DNA of 64,000 nt from Pedobacter insulae (GCF_900113525.1 NZ_FOPP01000008.1:124001-188000), one strand, 5' to 3'. Counted from the first letter of the stretch, positions 26,726 to 37,225 are shown. The notes: generated by a model not told the origin, from the sequence alone. Numbers and translations are program-made.

Positions 26726-27667
26726 TTAGTAAATGGTTGATTTTGTGTCCTGATTTTTATTCTTTGACTTAAAGAGGCTAAAGTTTCTTGAAATGGTGAA
26801 CCCAAAACGTACACCACCATCCTTCCATGACTTTTTTGTACTGGGAATAAAGCTATTCTCATTGATGTATTCTGAGTTCATAAAATTGAGCGAGAATATA
26901 TGTCCGCCCGTTTCAATTTCAAGACCTACACCCAGTGGGTTGTATAAATCGCCTGCCAGTTCGCTTCTAGAAAGTTCGTTTACCAGGGTATATTCAGCTA
27001 TAAAAGATAGCCGCCTATTCAGTTTCATCCTCCCAGCAAAGCCTAAACTAAGCAGATTTTCGGGGTCTGCAGATCCTAGTGTTTTTGAACGAATTAACAA
27101 CGCAGGCATAACCTGTAATGAAAGGCTGGATGAAAATTTCCTCGATAATATCGGTTGAATCAAATAGCTTAAGCGATCATTATAACTTGCAAATTCATTT
27201 GCAGCAAATGGTTCTCTCGCAACTAGCCCCAGCTGAGCAAAAAGTGTTAAATTAATGGGCATACCCACTGTTTGCTGTTGGAGTAATTTTTGCTTTACCA
27301 GGAGGTTAAATAGTTCATCATGCTTGCTCCTGCCAATGCCTACCGTTAAGTTATCAGTAACACCATAATCTAATCCAATAAACAAATCGGTGGCAACATC
27401 TAAACCATAAAGGGTATGGGCATTGCCAAATTCACCTCCAATATCTCCAAAATGATGTCTAATTCTGAGATCTAAATCGCGTTTCTTTTGGGTTTCAGTA
27501 GAGTTGGATAAAACAATGTGTGTCGACTTAAAAGTCGCTGCTACCTTATTGAATTGCTGGTCAACACTCAACGAATTTAGCAGCGAATCAACCTCCTGGG
27601 CACTTGCCCTCATTGCCAATAAGGCACAAAGAAGGATAAAGAAAATAAATAGTTTGGTTTTATTCAT
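26726..27667 (-). CDS. DUF5777 family outer-membrane beta-barrel protein
   Basis: The 313-residue protein has a signal peptide ending at RASAQ. The mature part has alternating hydrophobic beta strands and the DUF5777 pattern (LDLRIRHHFGDIGGEFGN, then ATDLFIGLDYGVTDNLTVG). By length and pattern it is an outer-membrane barrel of unknown cargo. It lies 5 bp downstream of the YceI gene and 11 bp upstream of the Rieske gene, so all three are co-transcribed. The family often neighbours redox and YceI genes in Bacteroidota. Confidence 0.87.
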   Translation of the reverse strand: MNKTKLFIFFILLCALLAMRASAQEVDSLLNSLSVDQQFNKVAATFKSTHIVLSNSTETQKKRDLDLRIRHHFGDIGGEFGNAHTLYGLDVATDLFIGLDYGVTDNLTVGIGRSKHDELFNLLVKQKLLQQQTVGMPINLTLFAQLGLVAREPFAANEFASYNDRLSYLIQPILSRKFSSSLSLQVMPALLIRSKTLGSADPENLLSLGFAGRMKLNRRLSFIAEYTLVNELSRSELAGDLYNPLGVGLEIETGGHIFSLNFMNSEYINENSFIPSTKKSWKDGGVRFGFTISRNFSLFKSKNKNQDTKSTIY

Positions 27668-27672
27668 GATCG

Positions 27673-28233
27673 TTAGTTAAGTGGGTTTAAATTGCCCTGT
27701 ACCTTTACCTGAATTGTCTCGGCAATCTTGGTAAACATCAGGCTTGGGATTTTTATTTGATGCGCTGCGCAGGCAACATTGAAGGTTGCATCCAGACTAA
27801 CTATTTTATTTTTGATGGTAATTTTTCCATTGATTGTTCTCCCTTGGCTAACTCCGTGCACAAGCAATGTTCCTTTTGCTGTTACATTATATTCGCCATC
27901 TTTTGTCCAATCTATCTTGGGTTCAATTATTCCCTTAAACTTAGCAAGAGGGTATTTATCGCTTTCCATGTAATTTTCATTAAAATGCTCTTGCATTAAT
28001 TTTTTATCAAACTCGAAGCTTTTAATCATTAATTGCATGCTGAGCTCTTGTTTTTGGGCTACTAACACCGCCACACCAGTATAACTTACAGCTTTGATAT
28101 CTTCAATCGGCGTCGACGAAAAAATGTTGAACTTGATCTGCTTCCCAGCGAAGGTCTGTGCCTTTGCTTGCAGCAGTGGACTTAGGCTCAGGAGCGCCAC
28201 GAATAGGAGTTTAGTATTTTTGAGTAAGTTCAT
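27673..28233 (-). CDS. YceI family periplasmic lipid-binding protein
   Basis: The 186-residue protein has a signal peptide ending at LLQAKAQ and the YceI fold (KQIKFNIFSSTPIEDIKAVS near the start, later YPLAKFKGIIEPKI and GTLLVHGVSQGRTINGKI). YceI proteins bind isoprenoid or amide lipids in the periplasm, and some work beside quinone-linked redox chains. The start overlaps the 3' end of the barrel gene by 23 bp. It is followed by DUF5777 and Rieske genes. Confidence 0.93.
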   Translation of the reverse strand: MNLLKNTKLLFVALLSLSPLLQAKAQTFAGKQIKFNIFSSTPIEDIKAVSYTGVAVLVAQKQELSMQLMIKSFEFDKKLMQEHFNENYMESDKYPLAKFKGIIEPKIDWTKDGEYNVTAKGTLLVHGVSQGRTINGKITIKNKIVSLDATFNVACAAHQIKIPSLMFTKIAETIQVKVQGNLNPLN

Positions 28234-29338
28234 AGTTTAATTTTAAAGAAATTCCACTCGATTTTAAAGGCACCCTTCCTTCACCGATCCCGCTTAATGG
28301 GATTTTAAGATAAGGCTCTAAGCCCAATGCAAATTTTTTGTTTCTGAGTTTAATGTTATAGGTGGCTGATAAATCGATCACACTCAAGAAATGTTGATTA
28401 GCATTCTCTTTCTCCAGGAACCGATCTTTTTTGCCGGAAGCAGGCGTGTAAACAAATCGGTAATTTTCTTTAAGCATGATATAGCTCGAGAGGCCAGCAT
28501 TTAGACTGATACTACTTTTTTGATTATCGGTTAAGGTATAAGCGGCACGCAAAGGGATTTCCAACACTTTACACGCAGCGTCGATAGCTGAAATAGTATT
28601 TACGATGTTTTGGTTATTAAATGTGTAATCATAAGCTTTAGCCTCGTAATTTTTAGAGCCGTAATTTAAACCGGTTTGCACGCTTAGTCTTTTAGTTAGC
28701 CCAACACTCATTCCCACTCCAATCGCCATCCCGCTTTTACCCCCAATGGCATTTTCGGTAGAATTGAAATCTGGACCAATTACGAAAGCGAGGCTATTTG
28801 GGAGTTTTGCTTTCACTTTGCTTGATACTTTAGGGATCGCATTTTCCCTTACAGGAGGTTCTGCTACATCTTGTATAGCAATAACTGCTTTATTTTGACC
28901 TTCCGTAGGATGGCTATTAGCTACGATACCTTGTTCCGTTACTGGATTTTCGGTACTTTGGATAATTTGTGCTGTAGCTGCTTGGGATGACTTATTTAGT
29001 ATTTGCTTGCTAACAATCACCCGATGAGCAACTTTGTTTTCGGTAAAATTATCGCTGAGTTTTGAAGCCGGACTAGTTATTTCAGGTGTATTTTCCGTAG
29101 CTTTTTTTACCATATATACCGGGCTATCTGGTAGTTTATGGTCTTTAATAAAATATAAGCCAACACCAAAAGAAAGGAATAATAAAATAATGCTCGCATT
29201 TCTATAAAAGACAAACCGCTCTCTTCTACGGAGCTTTCGCTCCATCTTAAGCCACGAATCTTCTTCGTATTCAAGATAATTAGCAGTTATCTTATTTTTG
29301 AAGATCTCATCAAAATCATTGTCATTTAACTCTTCCAT
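28211..29338 (-). CDS. Membrane-anchored protein with C-terminal porin-like barrel (possible anti-sigma role)
   Basis: The 375-residue protein has an N-terminal cytoplasmic segment of about 50 residues (NDNDFDEIFKNKIT, then basic MERKLRRRERF), one membrane helix (about 55-72), a low-complexity region (75-190) and a C-terminal outer-membrane barrel-like domain (GLTKRLSVQTGLNYGSKNYE and later). ATG at 29338 follows the sigma-factor stop by 1 bp. Known bacterial analogues are anti-sigma/signalling proteins whose cytoplasmic end binds the ECF factor, but this link is inference. A barrel after a single inner-membrane helix is topologically odd. Confidence 0.8.
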   Translation of the reverse strand: MEELNDNDFDEIFKNKITANYLEYEEDSWLKMERKLRRRERFVFYRNASIILLFLSFGVGLYFIKDHKLPDSPVYMVKKATENTPEITSPASKLSDNFTENKVAHRVIVSKQILNKSSQAATAQIIQSTENPVTEQGIVANSHPTEGQNKAVIAIQDVAEPPVRENAIPKVSSKVKAKLPNSLAFVIGPDFNSTENAIGGKSGMAIGVGMSVGLTKRLSVQTGLNYGSKNYEAKAYDYTFNNQNIVNTISAIDAACKVLEIPLRAAYTLTDNQKSSISLNAGLSSYIMLKENYRFVYTPASGKKDRFLEKENANQHFLSVIDLSATYNIKLRNKKFALGLEPYLKIPLSGIGEGRVPLKSSGISLKLNYELTQKY

Positions 29339-29339
29339 T

Positions 29340-29891
29340 TTAATAATTAATGTCGTGGTTAGCAACCATTCTACTTTCAGTTAGCATCTTTTTCAGATTT
29401 TCTCGAGCTTTAAATAAGTTTGATTTTGAAGTGCCTACAGAAATATGCAGCATTGCAGCAATTTCTTCATGATTGTATCCATCTATCGCAAATAGGTTAA
29501 ATACCGTGCGATAAGCGTAAGAGAGCTTTTGTACCAATTTAATTAAGTCTTCATAATTGATATTGGAAAGAATATTTTCTCTGTCTTCAACTTCCTGTTT
29601 TTCGTTTAACTCTTCCATTTCTATTTGTTTAATACGTTTCCGGTATTGATCAATAGCCGTATTAATCATAATGGTGCTTAACCAGCTATTAAATGACTGC
29701 TCAATTTGGTATTTCGAAATATTCATAAACACCTTCATAAAACCATCATTAACAATTTCAACGGCTTCATCTTTATCTTTTGCATACCTTAGGCATATCC
29801 GAAGAGCATAGCCATAGTAAAGCTTGTAAAGCTCTTTCTGGCTTATCCTGTCCTTTTTTACACAGCCGTGGATTAAGTTTGAGGTTAGCAA
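29340..29891 (-). CDS. ECF-type RNA polymerase sigma factor
   Basis: The 183-residue protein has sigma-70 region 2 (KELYKLYYGYALRICLRYAK, EAVEIVNDGFMKVF, SFNSWLSTIMINTAIDQYRK) and region 4 (LSYAYRTVFNLFAIDGYNHE, then IAAMLHISVGTSKSNLFKAR). The start is uncertain: no ATG lies near the family start, so TTG at 29891 is chosen for length, while the frame is open to a TTG at 29939. It is the first gene of the operon with the barrel protein, YceI, DUF5777 and Rieske. It most likely activates that operon. Confidence 0.92.
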   Translation of the reverse strand: MLTSNLIHGCVKKDRISQKELYKLYYGYALRICLRYAKDKDEAVEIVNDGFMKVFMNISKYQIEQSFNSWLSTIMINTAIDQYRKRIKQIEMEELNEKQEVEDRENILSNINYEDLIKLVQKLSYAYRTVFNLFAIDGYNHEEIAAMLHISVGTSKSNLFKARENLKKMLTESRMVANHDINY

Positions 29892-30010
29892 AATTGTGTA
29901 ATGAGTTTGTTTATATAGAGGTACGCAAATTAAGGGCAAGCGGTTGCCTATACCTTAAGAAATTTACTCAAAAGAATTTATATACAGAAAACCGAAGCGG
30001 AAAAAGGTAG

Positions 30011-31687
<1,677 letters not shown>

Positions 31688-31722
31688 TTAAACTAAATAA
31701 CTAAATTTCGTTATCTTGCTAA

Positions 31723-33027
31723 ATGAAAAGACTTTTACTCTCTACGGTGCTTATTGCTCCATTGTTTTTATTTGCACAAAAGGCCACCTTAAAAACTGAG
31801 GCGGCTAAACGTGCAGATGCCTTAACTGAAAAGGTAATTGCCTGGCGGCGCGATTTTCACGAACATCCAGAATTGGGGAATTTAGAGACACGTACTGCCG
31901 GTATTGTTGCCGATCATCTTAGAAAATTAGGGATTGAAGTAAAAACAGGAGTGGCTAAAACAGGTGTTGTAGGCGTTTTAGTAGGCGGTAAACCGGGTCC
32001 GGTTGTAGCTTTAAGAGCCGATATGGATGGTTTGCCAGTAACTGAACGGGTGCAGTTACCTTTTGCGTCGAAAGTAAAAACTATGTACAATGGTCAGGAA
32101 GTTGGAGTTATGCACGCTTGCGGCCACGATTCGCACGTGGCAATGTTGATGGGAGTTGCTGAGGTATTGGCGGGAATAAAAAAGGACTTGGCTGGCACGG
32201 TTAAGTTTATCTTTCAGCCTGCAGAAGAGGGCGTTCCTGTTGGGGAAGAAGGAGGTGCGGAGTTAATGGTAAAGGAAGGGGTTTTACAAAATCCGAAAGT
32301 GGACGTTATTTTTGGCCTGCATATTAATTCACAAACACCGGTGGGGGATATTACCTACCGGCCAGGGGGAACAATGGCGGCAGTTAATGATATGAAAATT
32401 ACTGTTACTGGGCAACAGGCGCATGGCGCATATCCCTGGAGTAGCATAGATCCGATTGTTGTGGCCGCTCAGATAGTAACCAATCTTCAAACCATTGTAA
32501 GTAGGAACTTAAACATTACAGAAAACCCCGGTGTGGTTACTATTGGATCGATACAGGGCGGGGTGCGGTCTAATATTATCCCTGAAAAAGTTGAAATGTT
32601 AGGGACAGTACGCAATTTTAGTGCTGCCGACGAGAAAATGTTTATTGAACGGATTAAAACTATTGTAACAAATACAGGTGAAGCTGCGGGAGCTAAGGCA
32701 GAGGTATTGATCCCTTACAGTTCACATTACCCAGTAACCTTTAATGACCTTGCTTTAACCGAAAAAATGTTGCCAAGTTTGCAACAAACTGCGGGTGCGG
32801 CCAATGTAAAACTAAAGCCACCTGTAACAGGTGCAGAAGATTTCTCTTTTTACCAAGAAAAGGTGCCAGGTTTGTTCTTCTTTTTAGGGGCTATGCCAAA
32901 GGGTAATGATCCTTTGAAAACGGCTTCTCATCATACACCAGACTTTTTCTTAGACGAGAGCAGTTTTAACTTAGGCGTAAAAGCAATGATTAACCTGACC
33001 TTGGATTATATGTCGGCAAAGAAATAG
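31723..33027 (+). CDS. Secreted M20 family amidohydrolase
   Basis: The 434-residue enzyme has a signal peptide (MKRLLLSTVLIAPLFLFAQ) and M20 motifs: HACGHDSHVAMLMG, FQPAEEGVPVGEEGG, AHGAYPWSSIDPI, and TGAEDFSFYQ for the last metal ligand. It is related to the enzyme at 17635 but is exported and has an extra acidic insert after the catalytic Glu. It probably removes N-acyl groups from amino acids or peptides outside the cytoplasm. TATCTTGC just ahead of the ATG resembles a -7 element, giving a near-leaderless transcript. Confidence 0.93.
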   Translation: MKRLLLSTVLIAPLFLFAQKATLKTEAAKRADALTEKVIAWRRDFHEHPELGNLETRTAGIVADHLRKLGIEVKTGVAKTGVVGVLVGGKPGPVVALRADMDGLPVTERVQLPFASKVKTMYNGQEVGVMHACGHDSHVAMLMGVAEVLAGIKKDLAGTVKFIFQPAEEGVPVGEEGGAELMVKEGVLQNPKVDVIFGLHINSQTPVGDITYRPGGTMAAVNDMKITVTGQQAHGAYPWSSIDPIVVAAQIVTNLQTIVSRNLNITENPGVVTIGSIQGGVRSNIIPEKVEMLGTVRNFSAADEKMFIERIKTIVTNTGEAAGAKAEVLIPYSSHYPVTFNDLALTEKMLPSLQQTAGAANVKLKPPVTGAEDFSFYQEKVPGLFFFLGAMPKGNDPLKTASHHTPDFFLDESSFNLGVKAMINLTLDYMSAKK

Positions 33028-33051
33028 TTCATTTTAGAAAAATATAATGTT

Positions 33052-33654
33052 ATGATAAAGAAGGTACTTTTTGTTTTTGGCTTGGCGCTCATTGTCCAAA
33101 CCATTACAGGTTGCGTAGATTGTAATTGTGGGCCAATTAGGAAAATTTATATCACCAAAACGGGTTTAACGCTCAATGCTTTAGATTCTTCTTTACCGCA
33201 ACCCATGGTTAGCCAAACTGGAGTAATTGCTAGTGCTAACTTTGGTTTTCAGCTGCTGTTGCGAACAGCTCATGTGGCAGTAAGAAAACAACAGGTAAAC
33301 TGGAGGTTAATACAAACTGCTCAGGCATGTAGCTGTGCTGAGGATGACTTTATATCCAAAGAGGACGTCTTGTCCGTAGAAATATTCTCCAATAATGATT
33401 TTGACGCTAGCCATCCAAAAAATACCGATCTAAGCGTATATTTCGAGGTAAAAAATTATAAAACTATGGTTCCACTTGCTGAATACATTAAGCGCATCAA
33501 AGATTCTAACTACTTAGCAAGAACTGCCTTTTTTGAAGGGATATTCCTCACGAATGCTCCAACAATTAACAAAATGCATAAATTCCGTGTTAAAATTACT
33601 TTATCAGACGGTAGGATTTTAGAGGCTGAAACTCCAGAAGTGGAATTAACGTAA
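33052..33654 (+). CDS. Hypothetical lipoprotein
   Basis: The 200-residue protein has a lipoprotein signal (lipobox TITGC at about residues 17-21) and several cysteines after it (CVDCNCGPI, then ACSCAEDDF). The rest has no family I can name. It starts 24 bp after the M20 gene and may be co-transcribed with it. It is followed by prfB with its own promoter. Confidence 0.72.
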   Translation: MIKKVLFVFGLALIVQTITGCVDCNCGPIRKIYITKTGLTLNALDSSLPQPMVSQTGVIASANFGFQLLLRTAHVAVRKQQVNWRLIQTAQACSCAEDDFISKEDVLSVEIFSNNDFDASHPKNTDLSVYFEVKNYKTMVPLAEYIKRIKDSNYLARTAFFEGIFLTNAPTINKMHKFRVKITLSDGRILEAETPEVELT

Positions 33655-33695
33655 AAATAGTGAGTGCCCCGTGAAGTGGGCTTGTAACAATTCTC

Positions 33696-33703
33696 TATAT
33701 TTG
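33696..33703 (+). promoter_or_regulatory. -7 promoter element of prfB (TATATTTG)
   Basis: TATATTTG matches TAnnTTTG exactly. The prfB ATG is 4 bases downstream, which would make the transcript leaderless or nearly so. Confidence 0.5.
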
Positions 33704-33707
33704 TAAC

Positions 33708-34782
33708 ATGACTAAAGAAAATTTAGAAGATTTAAGGGACAGAATAACGTCGCTGAGGAGGTATCTTTGACGTCGATGAATTAATTTATCAGATTGGTGA
33801 GGAGCAGAAATCAACATTAGATCCCAATTTCTGGGATAACCCCAAAAAAGCCGAAAGCATATTGGCTGCAATTAGCAGTAAAAAGAAATGGACAGATGGG
33901 TTTTCAAAGGCAAATGGTGCCGTTGAAGACACCGCGGTACTGTATGATTTTTTTCAAGCTGGAGATGCAACTGAGGCTGAAGTGGATGAACAATACGCCA
34001 TTGCCGTGAAAGAGGTGGAAGACCTTGAACTAAAGAATATGCTCAAGACTAAAGAAGACCAATTGGATGCGGTTATGCAAATTACCGCAGGAGCTGGAGG
34101 TACTGAGAGTTGTGATTGGGCTTATATGTTGATGAGAATGTATTTGATGTGGGCAGAGAAAAATGGTTATAAAGTAACAGAACAAGATTATGCGGAAGGT
34201 GAAGTTGCAGGAATTAAATCAGTTACCATTCAAATAGCGGGTGAGTTTGCTTATGGTTATCTTAAGGGTGAGAATGGCGTACATCGCTTGGTGAGAATTT
34301 CTCCGTTCGATTCAAACGCACGTAGGCATACTTCTTTTGCATCTGTATATGTTTATCCCCTAGTTGACGATACTATTCAGATAGATGTTAATCCTGCCGA
34401 TGTAGAGTTTGAAACCTTTAGGGCAGGTGGTGCAGGTGGACAAAATGTAAATAAAGTGGAAACTGCGGTTCGACTTTATCATAAACCATCCGGGATTATC
34501 ATTAAGAATCAAGAATCAAGATCTCAATTACAGAATAAGGAAAATGCCATGCACCTACTTAGGTCACAATTGTATGAAATAGAACAACGTAAAAGAGCGG
34601 AAGCCTCTGCGGCTGTAGAGGGCTCAAAGAAGAAGATTGAATGGGGTTCGCAAATCAGAAGTTATGTATTGGATGATAGAAGAGTAAAAGATCATCGCAC
34701 AAACTTCCAGACGTCTAATCCTCAGGCAGTGCTTGATGGGGAGATCAATGATTTTTTGAAAGCTTATTTGATGGAGTTTTAG
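33708..34782 (+). CDS. prfB: Peptide chain release factor 2, programmed +1 frameshift
   Basis: The factor recognises UGA and UAA stop codons. Translation starts at ATG 33708 and meets an in-frame TGA at 33768-33770 after 20 codons; a +1 shift at CTT-TGA-C continues at GAC 33769 to give about 357 residues. The slip site is preceded by AGGAGG, the internal Shine-Dalgarno that promotes shifting, and TATCTTTGAC is the classic RF2 site. The anticodon-like motif SPF and the hydrolysis motif [10 protein letters not shown] are present. The frame from 33862 alone gives only the 306-residue second part. The shift provides autoregulation: low RF2 raises frameshifting. Confidence 0.97.
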
Positions 34783-34820
34783 AATAAAAGCTTAGTTTTA
34801 AGTATTAATAGATTAATTCG

Positions 34821-35738
34821 ATGAAAAAGGTACTCATTTTAGCGCTATTTCTTTTTATGCTAGTAGATCAAACTATTGCCCAGGAAGTTATTCCTTTGTA
34901 TGGATCAAAAATCCCGGGTGCTAAAATAGCACCGGCCGACTATCAGGAAACAGTAGTTACTGCACCTGATGGCGTAATTAGGATAAGTAAGGTTACCGAA
35001 CCAAGCCTTACCATATATTTGCCGGAAAAAGGGAAGGCAAATGGTACAGGTGTAATTATTTGTCCAGGTGGTGGTTATAGTATTTTAGCATTTGATAAGG
35101 AAGGGACAAAAGTAGCGGAGAAATTTGCAGAGATTGGGATTACGGCATTCGTACTAAAATACCGTTTACCGAGCGATCTTATTATGGCTGACAAATCTAT
35201 GGGTCCATTACAAGATGCCTTACAAGCTATTTATCTTGTGCGTAAGAATTCGGCTGTTTGGAATCTTGATAGAAACAAAATTGGCGTAATGGGCTTTTCG
35301 GCAGGGGGTCATTTAGCGGCCAGTTTAACGGTTCATTACAATGATATGAAAATCCAAAATGCTGAAAATATAAGCTTACGCCCAGATTTCTCCATTTTAG
35401 TTTATCCGGTTATTAGTTTCGGTACAGTTGCGCATGCCGGATCCGTTAGAAATTTAGTTGGGGAAAAGCCAACGCCGGCTCAGAAGACTTATTTCTCTAA
35501 TCAGAATTATGTAAATGAGCATACACCGCCAACTTTTTTGGTGCACGCTAATAATGATGCCACTGTTCCTGTAAAAAATAGCATACTTTTTAATGAGGCC
35601 CTGGTGAAGTTTAAAGTTCCTGCTGAGATGCATATTTATCAGGGGGGTGGACACGGATTTGGCTTGTATAACAAAACCACTCAGGAAAATTGGTTCGAAA
35701 GCTTACAGCATTGGCTAACTGCGAATAAATTCTTATGA
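34821..35738 (+). CDS. Secreted alpha/beta hydrolase (esterase)
   Basis: The 305-residue enzyme has a signal peptide ending at TIAQE. The fold is alpha/beta hydrolase with oxyanion region ICPGGGYSILAFDKEG, nucleophile elbow GFSAGGHLA, aspartate in ANNDATVPV and histidine in GGGHGFGLY. It resembles acetylxylan-type esterases and prolyl-oligopeptidase-related hydrolases that deacetylate carbohydrates. Its 3' end overlaps the end of rlmN by 6 bp on the opposite strand. Confidence 0.9.
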   Translation: MKKVLILALFLFMLVDQTIAQEVIPLYGSKIPGAKIAPADYQETVVTAPDGVIRISKVTEPSLTIYLPEKGKANGTGVIICPGGGYSILAFDKEGTKVAEKFAEIGITAFVLKYRLPSDLIMADKSMGPLQDALQAIYLVRKNSAVWNLDRNKIGVMGFSAGGHLAASLTVHYNDMKIQNAENISLRPDFSILVYPVISFGTVAHAGSVRNLVGEKPTPAQKTYFSNQNYVNEHTPPTFLVHANNDATVPVKNSILFNEALVKFKVPAEMHIYQGGGHGFGLYNKTTQENWFESLQHWLTANKFL

Positions 35739-36779
35739 TTTTACTGCTAACTGTCCGCAGGCAGCGTCTATGTCTTTCCCTCTGCTTCTCCTGATGTTTG
35801 TGTTAACCCCGTTGTTTCGCAGATAAGTTGCGAAAGCGTCAATTTTATCGCCTTCTGCATTAATGAAGTCGGCAAATTGAATAGGGTTGTACTCAATTAG
35901 GTTAACCTTACAAGGTACATGCTTACAGAATTTTGCCAACTCCATCGCATCCTGTATTTCATCATTAAAGTTATTGAATACAATGTACTCGTAGGTAACC
36001 GGATTTTTGGTTTTCTGGAAGTAATATTTTAAAGCCTCCGCCAGAGCTTTCAAGGAGTTATGCTCTGTTATGGGCATAATTTCATGCCTTTTAATATCGT
36101 TGGCGGCGTGCAGAGAAAGGGCTAAATTAAATTTAGCGCCGTCGTCACCCAATTTCTTAATCATTTTGGCGATGCCGGCGGTAGATACCGTAATGCGCTT
36201 ATACGACATATTTAAGCCGTCTGGAGCCGTGATGCGTTCGATAGATTTTAGCACATTGGCATAATTTAGCAAAGGCTCGCCCATTCCCATGTATACGATG
36301 TTGGTAAGAGGTATATTATAGTTCTTTTTAGCCTGTTGGTCTATCAATACTACCTGATCATAAATTTCATCGGCATTCAGGTTTCGTTTACGATCCATAT
36401 AGCCGGTTGCACAGAATTTACAGGTTAAACTGCAGCCAACCTGTGAACTTACGCAGGCGGTCATCCGTTCTTCTGTGGGGATTAAAACACCTTCAACAAT
36501 ATTACCGTCATATAGGCGAAAGGCGTTTTTGATGGTATGGTCGTTGCTAAATTGAGCAGTATTAATTTCAACAATATTGATGCTATAGTTCTCGTCAAGC
36601 TTCTTGCGAAGATCTTTAGAAAGATTGCTCATTTCCTCAAAACTTCGGGCAGATTTTTCCCAGAGCCATTGGTAAACTTGCTTTGCGCGATATGCGGGCT
36701 CTTTCATCTCTGTGAAATGTTGTTGCAGTTGCGGCAAGTCTAGTGAACGAATATCTATTTTCTTTGTGATTGCGGGCAT
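35733..36779 (-). CDS. rlmN: Dual-specificity RNA methyltransferase RlmN
   Basis: The 348-residue radical-SAM enzyme methylates C2 of A2503 in 23S rRNA and A37 of some tRNAs. The cluster motif CSLTCKFCATG (CX3CX2C) is near residues 116-126 and the second catalytic cysteine lies in AACGQLA at the C-terminus. MGMGEPLLN and SLHAAND are typical. It lies 1 bp downstream of the decayed toxin gene, so it may be transcribed from that region. Confidence 0.98.
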   Translation of the reverse strand: MPAITKKIDIRSLDLPQLQQHFTEMKEPAYRAKQVYQWLWEKSARSFEEMSNLSKDLRKKLDENYSINIVEINTAQFSNDHTIKNAFRLYDGNIVEGVLIPTEERMTACVSSQVGCSLTCKFCATGYMDRKRNLNADEIYDQVVLIDQQAKKNYNIPLTNIVYMGMGEPLLNYANVLKSIERITAPDGLNMSYKRITVSTAGIAKMIKKLGDDGAKFNLALSLHAANDIKRHEIMPITEHNSLKALAEALKYYFQKTKNPVTYEYIVFNNFNDEIQDAMELAKFCKHVPCKVNLIEYNPIQFADFINAEGDKIDAFATYLRNNGVNTNIRRSRGKDIDAACGQLAVKS

Positions 36780-36780
36780 A

Positions 36781-37062
36781 TTATTTTTCGCTATAATGAC
36801 CTATTGCGGAAATAATAAGAACAGTTACTATTTCTTCTTCTACTTTGTAAATAAGTCTGTCTTTTTAGTTTACTCGTCTTGACCAATATCCGGTAAGTTC
36901 ATGTTTTAGTTGTTCGGGTTTTCCTGTACCTGTTTTAGGATTTAAGGATAACTTTTCAAGTATTTTTTTTAATTTTTTCAGTGTTACTGCATCTCCACTT
37001 TTATAATGCTGCATGATTTGTTTTTGCGCAAGAATCTCAAGAATTATATGGTATTTTCCCTT
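36781..37062 (-). pseudogene. Txe/YoeB-family mRNA interferase toxin, disrupted
   Basis: The minus strand encodes a YoeB-like toxin of about 93 codons: KGKYHIILEILAQKQ, HYKSGDAVTLKKL, LNPKTGTGKPEQLKHE, LTGYWSRRVN, an in-frame TAA at 36865-36867, then KDRLIYKVEEE and ISAIGHYSEK with a final TAA at 36781. YoeB toxins cut mRNA on the ribosome. The stop falls inside the conserved WSRRxNxxDRLIY core and no good start codon is left, because the frame opens at a TGA where ATG would be expected. The gene is therefore broken. A degraded antitoxin lies just upstream. I translated this region by hand from the reverse complement. Confidence 0.85.
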
Positions 37063-37082
37063 TCAGTTTTTTCCTTTTTTTT

Positions 37083-37175
37083 CTATCTTTCAAACGGGAC
37101 TTTAAGCGCCTTAGCAAATGCTTTTAGGGCTTTTAGTTGCGTTTGATTTTCAGGATGCATGATTAAAGTCTCCAT
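37083..37175 (-). pseudogene. Antitoxin remnant upstream of the YoeB-like pseudogene
   Basis: A 30-residue frame starts METLIMHPENQTQLKALKAF and stops after KVPFER at a TAG (37083-37085). This matches the N-terminal third of Bacteroidota antitoxins of the METL...PENxxQLxALKAxxKAL...PF type that pair with YoeB-like toxins. The C-terminal part, which should bind the toxin, is lost: only a short Lys/Glu-rich read-through leads into the toxin. Truncation or deletion fits the loss of toxin activity. The 18 bases before the ATG show no unusual signal. Confidence 0.75.
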
Positions 37176-37225
37176 AAAACAATTTTTTATAAGTGGCTGA
37201 TGTGCAAAGATAATCAAAAATTATG

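Noticed and set aside
33862..34782. Stand-alone 306-residue release factor starting at TTG
   Set aside because: The real gene begins at 33708 and uses a programmed +1 frameshift; the shorter frame lacks the N-terminal domain.
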